Part shown: piece by piece, positions 10,606-19,520 of the stretch | How positions within the stretch are numbered: the first letter of the stretch is position 1 | Layout of the letters: the number at the start of each line of letters is the position of its first letter | Assembly (NCBI RefSeq): GCF_001713455.1 | Contig: NZ_CP016464.1 | Location: 2,466,001 to 2,530,000, forward strand | Direction of reading: 5' to 3' | Length of the DNA stretch: 64,000 bases | Source: Bosea sp. RAC05 | GTDB taxonomy: Bacteria > Pseudomonadota > Alphaproteobacteria > Rhizobiales > Beijerinckiaceae | Notes under the pieces: model-generated | The model's database searches: none | What the model was told of the DNA's origin: nothing | What the model saw: only the letters and a program-made list of their open reading frames with translations | Position numbers and translations under genes: made by a program

Positions 10606-11479
10606 AAGCCAGCGTAGGCTGGGCTCTCGCCTTGGCAAGTCGATCGAAGCCTTGCAGCTCTGCGATCAGCGCAGGGAAGGCCGAGAGCGGCACCATGTTG
10701 GGGCCGTCGCTGGGGGCGCTGTCGGGGTCCTCATGCGTCTCGATGAACACGCCGGCGACGCCGACGGCGACCGCAGCGCGTGCCAGCACGGGCACGAATT
10801 CGCGCTGCCCGCCCGAGGAAGATCCCTTGCCGCCGGGCTGCTGCACCGAATGGGTCGCGTCGAAGATCACCGGCGCGCCGATCGTCTGCGCCATGATCGG
10901 CAGGGCCCGCATGTCCGAGATCAGCGTGTTGTAGCCGAAGGAGGCGCCGCGCTCGGTCAGCATCACATTGGGGTTGCCGCTCTCGGTGATCTTGGCGGCG
11001 ACGTTGACCATGTCCCAGGGGGCGAGGAACTGGCCCTTCTTCACGTTGACGACGCGGCCCGTGCGGGCGGCGGCGACCAGCAGGTCCGTCTGCCGGCACA
11101 GGAAGGCCGGGATCTGCAGCACATCGACGCATTCGGCGACCGCGGCGCACTGCTCGACCTCGTGCACGTCGGTCAGCACCGGCAGGCCCGTCTGCTCGCG
11201 GATCTCGGCGAAGACCGGCAGCGCCGCGGCGAGACCCATGCCGCGCGCCGCCTTGACGCTGGTGCGGTTGGCCTTGTCGAAGGAGGTCTTGAAGACGAGG
11301 CCGATGCCGAGTTCCTCGGCGATCTCCTTCAGCGCGAAGGCCATCTCCAGGGCGTGGTCGCGGCTTTCCATCTGGCAGGGCCCGGCGATGAGCGCCAGCG
11401 GCAACCGGTTGCCGAAGCGGACCGGGGCGGCGAGATCGGCACCGACGGTGACGATGGCATTGGCGGTCATGGGCGGCAT
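10598..11479 (-). CDS. kdsA: 3-deoxy-8-phosphooctulonate synthase
   Basis: A 293-residue cytosolic aldolase-type enzyme that condenses arabinose-5-phosphate with PEP to form KDO-8-phosphate for lipopolysaccharide. Motifs include [28 protein letters not shown], the [15 protein letters not shown] region and [11 protein letters not shown]. It is full length. MPPM at the N-terminus gives two possible ATG codons (11479 or 11470). The gene leads an operon with the MFS gene, which overlaps its stop. The 269 bp between it and divergent clpS holds the promoters of both. Confidence 0.97.
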   Translation of the reverse strand: MPPMTANAIVTVGADLAAPVRFGNRLPLALIAGPCQMESRDHALEMAFALKEIAEELGIGLVFKTSFDKANRTSVKAARGMGLAAALPVFAEIREQTGLPVLTDVHEVEQCAAVAECVDVLQIPAFLCRQTDLLVAAARTGRVVNVKKGQFLAPWDMVNVAAKITESGNPNVMLTERGASFGYNTLISDMRALPIMAQTIGAPVIFDATHSVQQPGGKGSSSGGQREFVPVLARAAVAVGVAGVFIETHEDPDSAPSDGPNMVPLSAFPALIAELQGFDRLAKARAQPTLAYV

Positions 11480-11748
11480 CTCCCGTCTGCTGAGGCGCCG
11501 GGCTTATGGCCGGCGGGGGGCGCGGGTCAAGCCGCGGCCCTGCGACGCCGAAGTTATGCATCAGCCGCGCGATCGCACTGGCGAAGCAGCCGCGAGGTCT
11601 GTAAATTCATTCGCGAAGCATTATGTCGGGCGGGTCACGACAGGGATCGAACTTGAGAACGACGGTTGCGAGCACGAGGCGGGCGGAGGGCAGCAGCAGG
11701 GCGGCCAGCGCCGGCTCATGCGCCGCTTCCGTCGAGACCGGACCGTTC

Positions 11749-12090
11749 ATGGCCGACCGGCCGCGCCGGGCGGGGCCGCCGGCCGATGGCGGACGCGAGG
11801 GCGCCGGCACGGCCGTCCTGACCCGGACGCGCACGCGCAAGCCCAATCTCTACCGTGTCCTGCTTCTGAACGACGACTACACCCCCATGGAGTTCGTCGT
11901 TCATGTGCTCGAGCGCTTTTTCCAGAAGGACCGCGCGGCGGCGACGCAGATCATGATGCATGTGCATCAGAACGGCGTCGGCGAATGCGGGGTCTTCACC
12001 TACGAGGTCGCCGAGACCAAGGTGACGCTGGTGATGGATCTGGCCCGCAAGCACATGCATCCGCTGCAATGCGTGATGGAGAAGAAGTAG
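11749..12090 (+). CDS. clpS: ATP-dependent Clp protease adaptor ClpS
   Basis: A 113-residue N-end-rule adaptor that delivers substrates with destabilising N-terminal residues to ClpAP. The core is classic: [28 protein letters not shown], and an EVAETKV segment. The N-degron pocket residues around the NDDYTPM motif are present. The start at 11749 gives the usual length with a disordered N-terminal tail needed for ClpA engagement; an in-frame ATG at 11623 would add 42 residues and is less likely. It is followed 48 bp later by clpA, the standard arrangement. Confidence 0.95.
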   Translation: MADRPRRAGPPADGGREGAGTAVLTRTRTRKPNLYRVLLLNDDYTPMEFVVHVLERFFQKDRAAATQIMMHVHQNGVGECGVFTYEVAETKVTLVMDLARKHMHPLQCVMEKK

Positions 12091-12138
12091 CCTCTTGAGT
12101 TCGCTCATCCCCTCGAAATCGGAATAGGAGCGCAATCC

Positions 12139-14688
12139 GTGCCGAGTTTCTCGCGCAGTCTCGAACAGGCGCTTCACCGGGCTCTGGCGCTCGCCAACGA
12201 ACGCCATCACGAATACGCCACCCTCGAACACCTGCTGCTCGCGCTGGTCGACGACCAGGACGCGGCTGCGGTGATGCGCGCCTGCAGCGTCGATCTCGAC
12301 ACGCTCAGGCGCAACCTCGTCGACTATATCGACGCCGAACTCGCCAATCTCGTCACCGACGGGCGCGATGATTCGAAGCCGACCGCCGGCTTCCAGCGCG
12401 TGATCCAGCGCGCGGTCATTCATGTCCAGTCGTCGGGCCGGGAAGAGGTGACGGGCGCCAATGTGCTGGTGGCGATGTTCGCCGAGCGCGAGAGCCACGC
12501 CGCCTATTTCCTGCAGGAGCAGGACATGACCCGTTACGACGCGGTCAACTACATCAGCCACGGCATCGCCAAGCGCCCGGGCGCGAGCGAGGCGCGGCCC
12601 GTCCGCGGCGTCGAGGAGGAGCCCGAGCAGCAGCGCGATTCGCGCGCCGCCGATCCGGTCAACGACGCCGACAAGGACAAAAAGAAGAAGGAAAGCGCGC
12701 TCGACGCCTATTGCGTCAACCTCAACCGCAAGGCGCGCGACGGGCGGATCGACCCGCTGATCGGCCGCGAGGCCGAGGTCCAGCGCACGATCCAGATCCT
12801 CTGCCGCAGGCAGAAGAACAATCCGCTGCTGGTCGGCGATCCCGGCGTCGGCAAGACCGCCATCGCCGAGGGGCTGGCGCTGAAGATCACCCGCGGCCAG
12901 GTGCCCGAGGTGCTGGAAGACGCCACCGTCTTCTCGCTCGACATGGGCACCCTGCTCGCCGGCACCCGCTACCGCGGCGATTTCGAGGAACGCCTCAAGC
13001 AGGTGATGAAGGAGATCGAGGCCCACCCCAAGGCGATCATGTTCATCGACGAGATCCACACGGTGATCGGCGCCGGTGCGACCTCGGGCGGCGCCATGGA
13101 CGCCTCGAACCTGCTCAAGCCGGCGCTCGCCTCGGGCAGCCTGCGCTGCATCGGCTCGACCACCTACAAGGAGTACCGCCAGTACTTCGAGAAGGACCGG
13201 GCCCTGGTGCGCCGCTTCCAGAAGATCGACGTCAGCGAGCCCTCGATTCCGGACACGATCGAAATCCTCAAGGGGCTGAAGCCCTATTTCGAGGAGTTCC
13301 ACAAGCTGCGCTACACCAACGACGCCATCAAGGCGGCGGTGGAACTCTCGGCGCGCTACATCCATGACCGCAAGCTGCCGGACAAGGCGATCGACGTGAT
13401 CGACGAGACCGGCGCCTCGCAGATGCTGGTCGCCGAGAACAAGCGCAAGAAGACGATCGGCGTGAAGGAGATCGAGGCGGCGATCGCCACGATGGCCCGC
13501 ATCCCCGCCAAGACCGTCTCGAAGAACGATGCCGAGGTGCTGCGCAACCTCGAGACCACGCTTAAGCGCACCGTCTACGGGCAGGAAAAGGCGATCGAGG
13601 CGCTGTCCTCCTCGATCAAGCTCGCCCGCGCCGGCCTGCGCGACGGCGAGAAGCCGATCGGCTGCTATCTCTTCGCGGGACCCACCGGCGTCGGCAAGAC
13701 CGAGGTCGCCCGCCAGCTCGCCACCTCGCTCGGCGTCGAGCTGATCCGCTTCGACATGTCGGAATACATGGAGCGCCACACCGTCTCGCGGCTGATCGGC
13801 GCCCCTCCGGGCTATGTCGGCTTCGACCAGGGCGGGCTCCTGACCGACCAGATCGACCAGCATCCGCACAGCGTGCTGCTGCTCGACGAGATCGAGAAGG
13901 CCCATCCCGACCTGTTCAACATCCTTCTGCAGGTCATGGACCACGGCAAGCTGACCGATAACAACGGCAAGCAGGTCGACTTCCGAAACGTCATCCTGAT
14001 CATGACCACCAATGCCGGCGCCGCCGACATGGCCCGCAACGCCTATGGCTTCACCCGCCAGAAGCGCGAGGGCGACGATACGGAGGCGATCAACAAGCTG
14101 TTCGCGCCGGAATTCCGCAACCGCCTCGATTCGGTGATCTCCTTCGGCCATCTGCCGAAGACGGTCGTCGCCCGCGTCGTCGACAAGTTCGTGCTGCAGC
14201 TCGAGGCGCAGCTCGCCGATCGCAACGTCACCATCGAGCTCTCGGACGAGGCGCGCGAATGGCTGGTCGAGAACGGCTATGACGAGGCGATGGGCGCCCG
14301 CCCGATGGCGCGGCTGATCCAGTCGACGATCAAGACGCCGCTCGCCGACGAGGTGCTGTTCGGGCGCCTCAAGAACGGCGGCGCGGTCAAGGTCGTGGTC
14401 GTGCAGTCGGAGACGGGCATCAAGGTGCTCGGCCTCGAATTCCCCGACGGCCCGGTCAAGCCCAAGCCGGAGAAGGATGTGGCCGCCGCAGCCGAGAAGC
14501 GCGAGCGCAAGCCGCGCGCGAAGGCGGCCGTCGCCAAGCCCGCTGCGGCCGCGCCGCGCCGCAGTGGTCCGGCCGGCAAGGCGGGCAAGGGCGATGGCGG
14601 CAAGGGGGACGGCGGCAAAGGGCCCGAGGCACCCAAGGGCCCGCGCTCGGTCCGCACCGTCCCCAAGGTCCCGCTGACGAAGGCTTGA
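12139..14688 (+). CDS. clpA: ATP-dependent Clp protease ATP-binding subunit ClpA
   Basis: An 849-residue AAA+ unfoldase that feeds ClpP. It has a Clp-N double repeat (about 1-145), a first AAA module with GDPGVGKT and an FIDEIH Walker B (about 205-440), and a second module with GPTGVGKT and LLDEIEK (about 480-750). The start is a GTG with GGAG 9-10 bases upstream. A striking extra C-terminal tail of about 75-80 residues, rich in Lys, Ala, Pro and Gly (GKGDGGKGDGGK repeats), follows the normal end. E. coli ClpA is 758 residues, so the tail is an addition. clpS lies just upstream. Confidence 0.97.
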   Translation: MPSFSRSLEQALHRALALANERHHEYATLEHLLLALVDDQDAAAVMRACSVDLDTLRRNLVDYIDAELANLVTDGRDDSKPTAGFQRVIQRAVIHVQSSGREEVTGANVLVAMFAERESHAAYFLQEQDMTRYDAVNYISHGIAKRPGASEARPVRGVEEEPEQQRDSRAADPVNDADKDKKKKESALDAYCVNLNRKARDGRIDPLIGREAEVQRTIQILCRRQKNNPLLVGDPGVGKTAIAEGLALKITRGQVPEVLEDATVFSLDMGTLLAGTRYRGDFEERLKQVMKEIEAHPKAIMFIDEIHTVIGAGATSGGAMDASNLLKPALASGSLRCIGSTTYKEYRQYFEKDRALVRRFQKIDVSEPSIPDTIEILKGLKPYFEEFHKLRYTNDAIKAAVELSARYIHDRKLPDKAIDVIDETGASQMLVAENKRKKTIGVKEIEAAIATMARIPAKTVSKNDAEVLRNLETTLKRTVYGQEKAIEALSSSIKLARAGLRDGEKPIGCYLFAGPTGVGKTEVARQLATSLGVELIRFDMSEYMERHTVSRLIGAPPGYVGFDQGGLLTDQIDQHPHSVLLLDEIEKAHPDLFNILLQVMDHGKLTDNNGKQVDFRNVILIMTTNAGAADMARNAYGFTRQKREGDDTEAINKLFAPEFRNRLDSVISFGHLPKTVVARVVDKFVLQLEAQLADRNVTIELSDEAREWLVENGYDEAMGARPMARLIQSTIKTPLADEVLFGRLKNGGAVKVVVVQSETGIKVLGLEFPDGPVKPKPEKDVAAAAEKRERKPRAKAAVAKPAAAAPRRSGPAGKAGKGDGGKGDGGKGPEAPKGPRSVRTVPKVPLTKA

Positions 14689-14692
14689 GACC

Positions 14693-14971
14693 GTGTTCTT
14701 CAGGCGAAAGACCGATACGCTGCTCGCCCATGTGGCCGAGCCCGCGCCGGAACAGGCTGTTCCGGCGCGCAAGGAAAAGCTGAGCTGGTTCGAGAAGCGC
14801 GACCGGCGCCGGCGTCGGCGCAAGCTGTTCGAGGAAATCCTCGGCTGGATCCTCGTTCCCGCCTTTGTCTACCTGATCTATCTCGGCGTGAAGGCGGTCG
14901 GCGGCATCCCCAAGGAAATCGTCGATTTCGGCAACGAACTGCTGGGAATCCTCATGAAGGGCGGGCGCTGA
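14693..14971 (+). CDS. Small membrane-anchored hypothetical protein
   Basis: A 92-residue protein starting with GTG 4 bp after the clpA stop, so probably coupled to clpA translation. The first half is very basic (EKRDRRRRRRKLFEE). One hydrophobic helix (ILGWILVPAFVYLIYLGVKAV) follows, then a short amphipathic tail. The topology suggests a single-pass inner-membrane protein with a cytoplasmic basic head. No family is recognised, and a link to ClpA is only positional. Confidence 0.6.
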   Translation: MFFRRKTDTLLAHVAEPAPEQAVPARKEKLSWFEKRDRRRRRRKLFEEILGWILVPAFVYLIYLGVKAVGGIPKEIVDFGNELLGILMKGGR

Positions 14972-15134
14972 GACCGCCGCCGCGGCCGGACGCCCCTGCA
15001 GCCGGCGCAATGCCCGATGCATATCGCGACGGCTCGGCGCGCTCCTCCGGGCGGGCTAGAAGGATTGGCCGGACCCGCCTTGCGGGGCCGGGTTGGTTTT
15101 TCGCCCTCCGAACTGGCCGCGTGCTGATCCCCCG

Positions 15135-15857
15135 ATGACCGTATCCGCAGACTGGAGCTGGTGGCGCGTCGCGCTGGCCGGCATGCGCGACGCGCTGTCG
15201 CTGCCGGCCTGGGTCGTCGGCTTCGGGCTGATCGGCGTCGGCTCGCTGGCGCGCGATGTCGGCTATCCTGTCGAGGTCGCGGTGCTCTCGACCATGCTGG
15301 TCTGGGCCGGCCCCTCGCAGGTCATCTTCTTCGCCTCGATCGCGGCCGGCGCCGCGTGGAGCGCGATCGCGATCGCGGTCGGCTTCGCCTCGCTGCGCTT
15401 CCTGCCGATGACGGTGGCGATCCTGCCCTTGCTGCGCCGCCCGGGGCAGGGCGTCGGCATGCAACTCCTGCTCGCGCATTACGTGGCGGTGACGGCCTGG
15501 ACGGAAGGGCTGCGCCGATTGCCGCACGTCCCGCCGCCCCAGCGCGTCGCCTATTTCCTCGGCTTCGCCAACACCTGCATGGCGACGAGTTCGGTCGGCA
15601 CCTTCCTCGGCTATTATCTGATCGGGGCCCTGCCGATCCCCTTCGCCGCCGGGCTGCTCTGCCTGACGCCGATCTTCTTCCTCGCCTCGCTCACGGCGGG
15701 CCTGCGCCATCGCGGCGATGTGGCGGCGATCGTGCTGGGTCTCGCGCTGGCGCCGATCTGCGACCGGTTCATCGGTGGCGGCTTCGACCTGATCGTCGCC
15801 GGGCTGATCGCAGGCTCGATCGCCTTCGCGCTGCGGCCGAAGAAGGCCGCGCCATGA
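15135..15857 (+). CDS. azlC: AzlC-family branched-chain amino acid exporter subunit
   Basis: A 240-residue inner-membrane protein with about six to seven helices. It has AzlC signatures: an F-G-x-G-SLARDVGY start, MLVWAGPSQVIFFASIAAG, and the conserved RFLPMTVAILPLLR loop. Together with AzlD it exports branched-chain amino acids or analogues. The ATG at 15135 was chosen because the upstream 14 codons are Pro/Arg-rich and precede the first amphipathic segment. Its stop overlaps the AzlD start by four bases. Confidence 0.9.
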   Translation: MTVSADWSWWRVALAGMRDALSLPAWVVGFGLIGVGSLARDVGYPVEVAVLSTMLVWAGPSQVIFFASIAAGAAWSAIAIAVGFASLRFLPMTVAILPLLRRPGQGVGMQLLLAHYVAVTAWTEGLRRLPHVPPPQRVAYFLGFANTCMATSSVGTFLGYYLIGALPIPFAAGLLCLTPIFFLASLTAGLRHRGDVAAIVLGLALAPICDRFIGGGFDLIVAGLIAGSIAFALRPKKAAP

Positions 15858-16231
15858 CGGCGACCGCGATCACGCCGCCGATCGCCTGGCTCGACGGCCC
15901 GCTCTGGCCCTATCTCGCGCTGGTGTTGTTTGCGGTGCTGCCGACCGAGATCTGGCGCTGGCTCGCGGTCGCCTTCTCGCGGCGCATCGACGCCGACTCG
16001 CCGGCGCTCGAATGGGTGAGGGCGGTGGCGACGGCGCTTCTCGCCGGCATCGTCGCCAAGCTGATCGTCGCGCCGCCCGGCGCGCTCGCCGCCGTGCCGC
16101 TCGCCCTGCGGGTCGGGGCGCTCTCGGTCACGCTCGCGATCATGCTGCTGGACCGAAGGCGGGTGCTGCTTGCGGTGCTGGCGGGGGAGGCGACGCTGAT
16201 CGGCGGTGCCTACTGGCTGCTGGCGCCATGA
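15854..16231 (+). CDS. azlD: AzlD-family transporter subunit
   Basis: A 125-residue protein with four hydrophobic segments, the size and topology of AzlD, the small partner of AzlC. It starts inside the azlC stop (ATGA overlap), the typical coupled azlCD arrangement. The central basic segment (RRIDADSPALEWVRAVATALLAG) matches the helix-loop of the family. The gene ends 9 bp before the convergent HIT gene. Confidence 0.85.
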   Translation: MTATAITPPIAWLDGPLWPYLALVLFAVLPTEIWRWLAVAFSRRIDADSPALEWVRAVATALLAGIVAKLIVAPPGALAAVPLALRVGALSVTLAIMLLDRRRVLLAVLAGEATLIGGAYWLLAP

Positions 16232-16240
16232 GCGTCCCGC

Positions 16241-16669
16241 TCAGAGCGCCGTCAGCGCGCTCCTGATCTTGTCGGCGTTCGCGGCCAGGACCTCGGGCTT
16301 CTCCATCGCGCCGGTGTGGGGCTTCATGGACATCCCGTCATGGCGCGGAATGACATGGACATGCAGGTGGAACACCACCTGGCCGCCGGCCGACTCATTG
16401 AACTGCTGGATGGTGACGCCATCGCCGTCGAAGGCCGCCTTCACGGCCCGCGCCAGCCGCTGCGTCGTCAGCGCGACGGCCTGGAGCGCCTCGGCCGGCG
16501 CGTCCAGCACATTCCGGCAGGCCACCTTGGGGATCACCAGCACATGCCCGTCAGCCCGGGGCATGATGTCCATGATCGCGACCGTCGCCTCGTCCTCGTA
16601 AACCGTGTGGGAAGGCAGCTCGCCCCGCAGGATGCGGGCGAAGACATTGCTGGGATCGTAGGCGGTCAT
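16241..16669 (-). CDS. HIT-family nucleotide hydrolase/transferase
   Basis: A 142-residue protein with the histidine-triad motif HLHVHVIP near residue 105 and an upstream FARILRGELPSHTVYEDE start typical of the Hint branch. It also has a GHVLVIPK strand. HIT proteins hydrolyse nucleotide phosphoramidates or adenylated intermediates in the cytoplasm. It is the last gene of a run of five same-strand genes; a 61-bp gap separates it from the preceding 2H-like gene, so cotranscription is likely but less certain than for the overlapping members. Confidence 0.9.
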   Translation of the reverse strand: MTAYDPSNVFARILRGELPSHTVYEDEATVAIMDIMPRADGHVLVIPKVACRNVLDAPAEALQAVALTTQRLARAVKAAFDGDGVTIQQFNESAGGQVVFHLHVHVIPRHDGMSMKPHTGAMEKPEVLAANADKIRSALTAL

Positions 16670-16730
16670 GCGACATCCGGGGCAGGCGGGACGAACGGAG
16701 CGCCAGCCTGTCGCGCCCGGGCGGTCGCCG

Positions 16731-17540
16731 TCAAGGCCGTGGCGGCTTCGCAGGGATCGGCGCGTCGGCCTGCAGGGCCAGCCTGTCGGCAATCTGCGAA
16801 TCCAGCACGAGGTCGTCGCTGGCGCCGAGCACCCAGAGATCGCTCACCGTAAAGCGCAGCAGCGACACATCCCACCAGCGCGCGATGATCTCCGCCAGCG
16901 CGGCGGTCTCGCCGGCATCGAGATCGTCGGTCAGGTTGTAGAGCCCGACGAGGTAGAGATCGCCGGGCGGACGCCCGAAGGCGGCCTGGACCGCATGGAT
17001 GGGGTTCAGCCCGTCCCGCTTCTCCGGATAGACCCGCAGATAGATCCGCCCGCGATTGACGTTGCCCGAAAAGGGCCCGCGCAGATCGACCGCGAAGGGC
17101 GCGATCCGGGCGAGGGCCTGCCAGGTGCCGTCGTCGATCGAGGGAGCCTCGCCGGTCGAGAGCGTGCCGCACAGCGTCGCATGCAGCCGCTCGGACCGTC
17201 GCGGCAGGATGTCCCAGGCGATCTTCGCTGCGAACGGGGCGGCGCGCATCTCGGCGTCGAGCCGCTGGAAGGGTTCGGAATCCGCCAGCAAAGCTCCGTC
17301 GACGGGCAATACCAGCGAGTAGACGCACGGATGGACGCCCATCTCGTAGGATCGCCCCTCCTGCCGCGCGATCACGCGGGGGTGGTTCGGCGCCACCAGT
17401 GGCAGATGCGCCAGCCGATAGGGCTCGTCCAGCGTCAGCGGCCCGTCCGCGAAGGCGGTCAGGCTGCGCCGGTAGCCCAGTTCGCCGTCCGCGCAGAAGG
17501 CCGGCCCGTCGGATGCTGCGGAAGCCTGCCGATCAGCCAT
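16731..17540 (-). CDS. Uncharacterised protein, degenerate 2H-phosphoesterase-like
   Basis: A 269-residue protein. The central and C-terminal part resembles a 2'-5' RNA ligase / 2H phosphoesterase fold: an RLHATLCG strand (first HxTL motif, about residue 140), an ARIAPFAVDLRG strand, and a closing LRFTVSDLWVLGAS strand. Where the second HxT motif should stand, the sequence reads YNLTDD, so the second catalytic His appears replaced by Asn. The N-terminal about 60 residues are unique. The ATG at 17540 overlaps the previous gene by 8 bases. The family call is inference from pattern, not from a search. Confidence 0.6.
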   Translation of the reverse strand: MADRQASAASDGPAFCADGELGYRRSLTAFADGPLTLDEPYRLAHLPLVAPNHPRVIARQEGRSYEMGVHPCVYSLVLPVDGALLADSEPFQRLDAEMRAAPFAAKIAWDILPRRSERLHATLCGTLSTGEAPSIDDGTWQALARIAPFAVDLRGPFSGNVNRGRIYLRVYPEKRDGLNPIHAVQAAFGRPPGDLYLVGLYNLTDDLDAGETAALAEIIARWWDVSLLRFTVSDLWVLGASDDLVLDSQIADRLALQADAPIPAKPPRP

Positions 17541-18744
17541 CGGGATCGCCGGATTTGCGGAACGGGCTTTCGGCCGCCAGCGCCGCCTGCGCTTCGGCGA
17601 TCTGGGCCCGCTCACGCGTCAGGAAATGCGCCACGGCCCGTTGCAGCCCGGGCTCGGCGAGATGGTGCAGCGAGCGCGTCACCACCGGGCGGTAGCCGCG
17701 CGCCAGCTTGTGCTCACCCTGGGCGCCGGCCTCGACGCGGGCGAGCCCCTGCGCGATCGCGTAGTCGATGGCCTGGTGGTAGCAGACCTCGAAATGCAGG
17801 AAGGGGTGATCCTCGATGCAGCCCCAGTTGCGGCCGTAAAGCGTGTTGGCGCCGCGGAAATTGATCGCGCCGGCGATGTAGCGCCCTGCGCGTCGTGCCA
17901 TCACCAGCACGATGCGCTCGCCCATCGCCGCACCGACGCAGGAGAAGAAGGCCCGGTTGAGATAGGGCCGCCCCCATTTGCGCGAGCCGGTGTCCTCGTA
18001 AAAGGCGTGGAAATCATCCCAGACCGCCTCGGTCAGGTCGCTGCCGCTGAGCACCTCGATGCTGATCCCGGCGGCCAGTGCCTCGCGACGCTCCCGCTTC
18101 AGCGCCTTGCGCTTGCGCGAGGCCAGCGTCGCCAGGAAATCATCGTAACGCCCGAAGCCCTCGTTGAACCAGTGGAACTGCAGGTCGTGCCGCTCGAGAT
18201 AGCCGGCCTCCCGCAGCGCCGCGACGTCGGGCTCCCCTGCGAAGGTGACATGGACGGAGGAGGCCTCGGTCTGGTCGCGCAGCGCCTCCAGCCCGGCGAT
18301 CAGCCCCGCGCGGGCCTCCTCCGCCCGCGGCCCGGGCGCCACCAGCAGACGCGGCCCCGTCGCGGGGGTGAAGGGCGCCGCGACATGGATCTTCGGGTAA
18401 TAGCGCCCGCCGGCCCGCTGATAGGCCTCGGCCCAGCTATGGTCGAAGACATATTCGCCCTGGCTGTGGCTCTTCAGGAAGCTCGGCGCGGCGGCGAGCA
18501 GCCTGTCCTCGCCATCCTCGACCAGCAGATAGGCCGGCGACCAGCCCGAGCGGCCGCCGACGCAGCCGCTCTCTTCGAGCGCGCGCAGGAATTCATGGCA
18601 GACGAAGGGGTTCTCGCGATCGAACCCGGCCGCCATCGCGTCCTGCATCTGCGGGTGGGCGCAGGCGTTCCAGGCCGCGGCCGGAACCGCCTTCAGCGAG
18701 GTCGCGACGCGCACCCGGAGGTCGCCGGCCCCGCCCTCGCTCAA
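17533..18744 (-). CDS. GNAT/FemAB-like N-acyltransferase (DUF482 / COG3146)
   Basis: A 403-residue cytosolic protein of the peptidogalycan-biosynthesis/FemAB-like GNAT family. Recognisable segments are NPFVCHEFLRALEESG, a YVFDHSWAEAYQRAGG region, RKRKALKRER, and the C-terminal acceptor-fold segment NTLYGRNWGCIEDHPFLHFE followed by GAQGEHKLARGY. The family is widespread in Proteobacteria but its substrate is undefined. The start ATG overlaps the GDPD stop by four bases and the stop overlaps the next start by eight, so the gene is embedded in a coupled operon. Confidence 0.85.
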   Translation of the reverse strand: MSEGGAGDLRVRVATSLKAVPAAAWNACAHPQMQDAMAAGFDRENPFVCHEFLRALEESGCVGGRSGWSPAYLLVEDGEDRLLAAAPSFLKSHSQGEYVFDHSWAEAYQRAGGRYYPKIHVAAPFTPATGPRLLVAPGPRAEEARAGLIAGLEALRDQTEASSVHVTFAGEPDVAALREAGYLERHDLQFHWFNEGFGRYDDFLATLASRKRKALKRERREALAAGISIEVLSGSDLTEAVWDDFHAFYEDTGSRKWGRPYLNRAFFSCVGAAMGERIVLVMARRAGRYIAGAINFRGANTLYGRNWGCIEDHPFLHFEVCYHQAIDYAIAQGLARVEAGAQGEHKLARGYRPVVTRSLHHLAEPGLQRAVAHFLTRERAQIAEAQAALAAESPFRKSGDPDG

Positions 18745-19520
18745 GGCGTGAAGCCCTCGAAGACCATCTGGTCGGCAAGGCGCCCGGCCTTCTCCCGGTC
18801 CTCCGGGGTCCGCACCGTCCAGCTCATCAGCGGCATGCCCAGGACGTTGTGGCAGAGATAAGGGGCCGCGCTGTCGAGATCCGCCACCTTCCAGGACAGG
18901 AAATCCGGCCGGCTCCGCTCGAAATGCAGCAGATTGGCCATGGCGCGGCGCTGGCCCCCATCGAGATGGGCGTAATCCGGGTAGGAATAGTCGTTCATCG
19001 CGACGATTCCGCGCGGCACAGTGGGCGCGATTTCGTGCAGCGCCGCGACGATCTCGGGATCGAAGGACTTGAACACGATCGGCTGGCCGGCGCGGCCGGC
19101 GACGATCTCGGCGGCGCGCCGCGTCAGCCGGAGATCGCCGTCGAAGCGGCTCTTGATCTCGATCACCAACGGCACGCGCCCGCCGATCAGGTCGAGAAAA
19201 CCCGAAAGCGTCGGGATCAGCGCCTGGCTGCCGCGCAGCGGAATCGCGGCGAGCGCGTCCGCCGTCTGCGCCGAGACGGCGCCCTGGCGCTCGGTCAGCC
19301 GGTCCAGCACGAAGTCATGGAACACCATCGCCTCGCCATCGGCGCTGAGCTGGACGTCGCATTCGATGCCGAACCCGCCGGCGATGGCGGCTTCCGCCGC
19401 CGGGCCGCTGTTCTCGATCACACCGGCGGCAGCGTCATGGAGCCCGCGATGGGCGATCGGGCGGGCGATCAGCCAGCCGAGATCGGGGCGGGCGCCATCG
19501 TTCAGGAGAGGGCCGCGCAT
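18741..19520 (-). CDS. Glycerophosphodiester phosphodiesterase
   Basis: A 259-residue TIM-barrel enzyme that hydrolyses glycerophosphodiesters to glycerol-3-phosphate and an alcohol. It has the GDPD metal/catalytic signatures AHRGLHD, GIECDVQLSADG and MVFHDFVLDRLT, and a LVIEIKSR strand with the third metal ligand. No signal peptide is seen, so it is cytosolic like UgpQ. The ATG at 19520 shares one base with the ridA stop (TGATG), and its stop overlaps the GNAT start. Confidence 0.92.
   Translation of the reverse strand: MRGPLLNDGARPDLGWLIARPIAHRGLHDAAAGVIENSGPAAEAAIAGGFGIECDVQLSADGEAMVFHDFVLDRLTERQGAVSAQTADALAAIPLRGSQALIPTLSGFLDLIGGRVPLVIEIKSRFDGDLRLTRRAAEIVAGRAGQPIVFKSFDPEIVAALHEIAPTVPRGIVAMNDYSYPDYAHLDGGQRRAMANLLHFERSRPDFLSWKVADLDSAAPYLCHNVLGMPLMSWTVRTPEDREKAGRLADQMVFEGFTP

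Noticed and set aside
11716..14823. Very long open frame on the minus strand opposite clpA (over 1000 codons)
   Set aside because: It is a shadow of the strong codon bias of clpA. The translated product is a string of Arg/Asp/Leu/Gly with no domain, and the plus strand encodes an intact ClpA.
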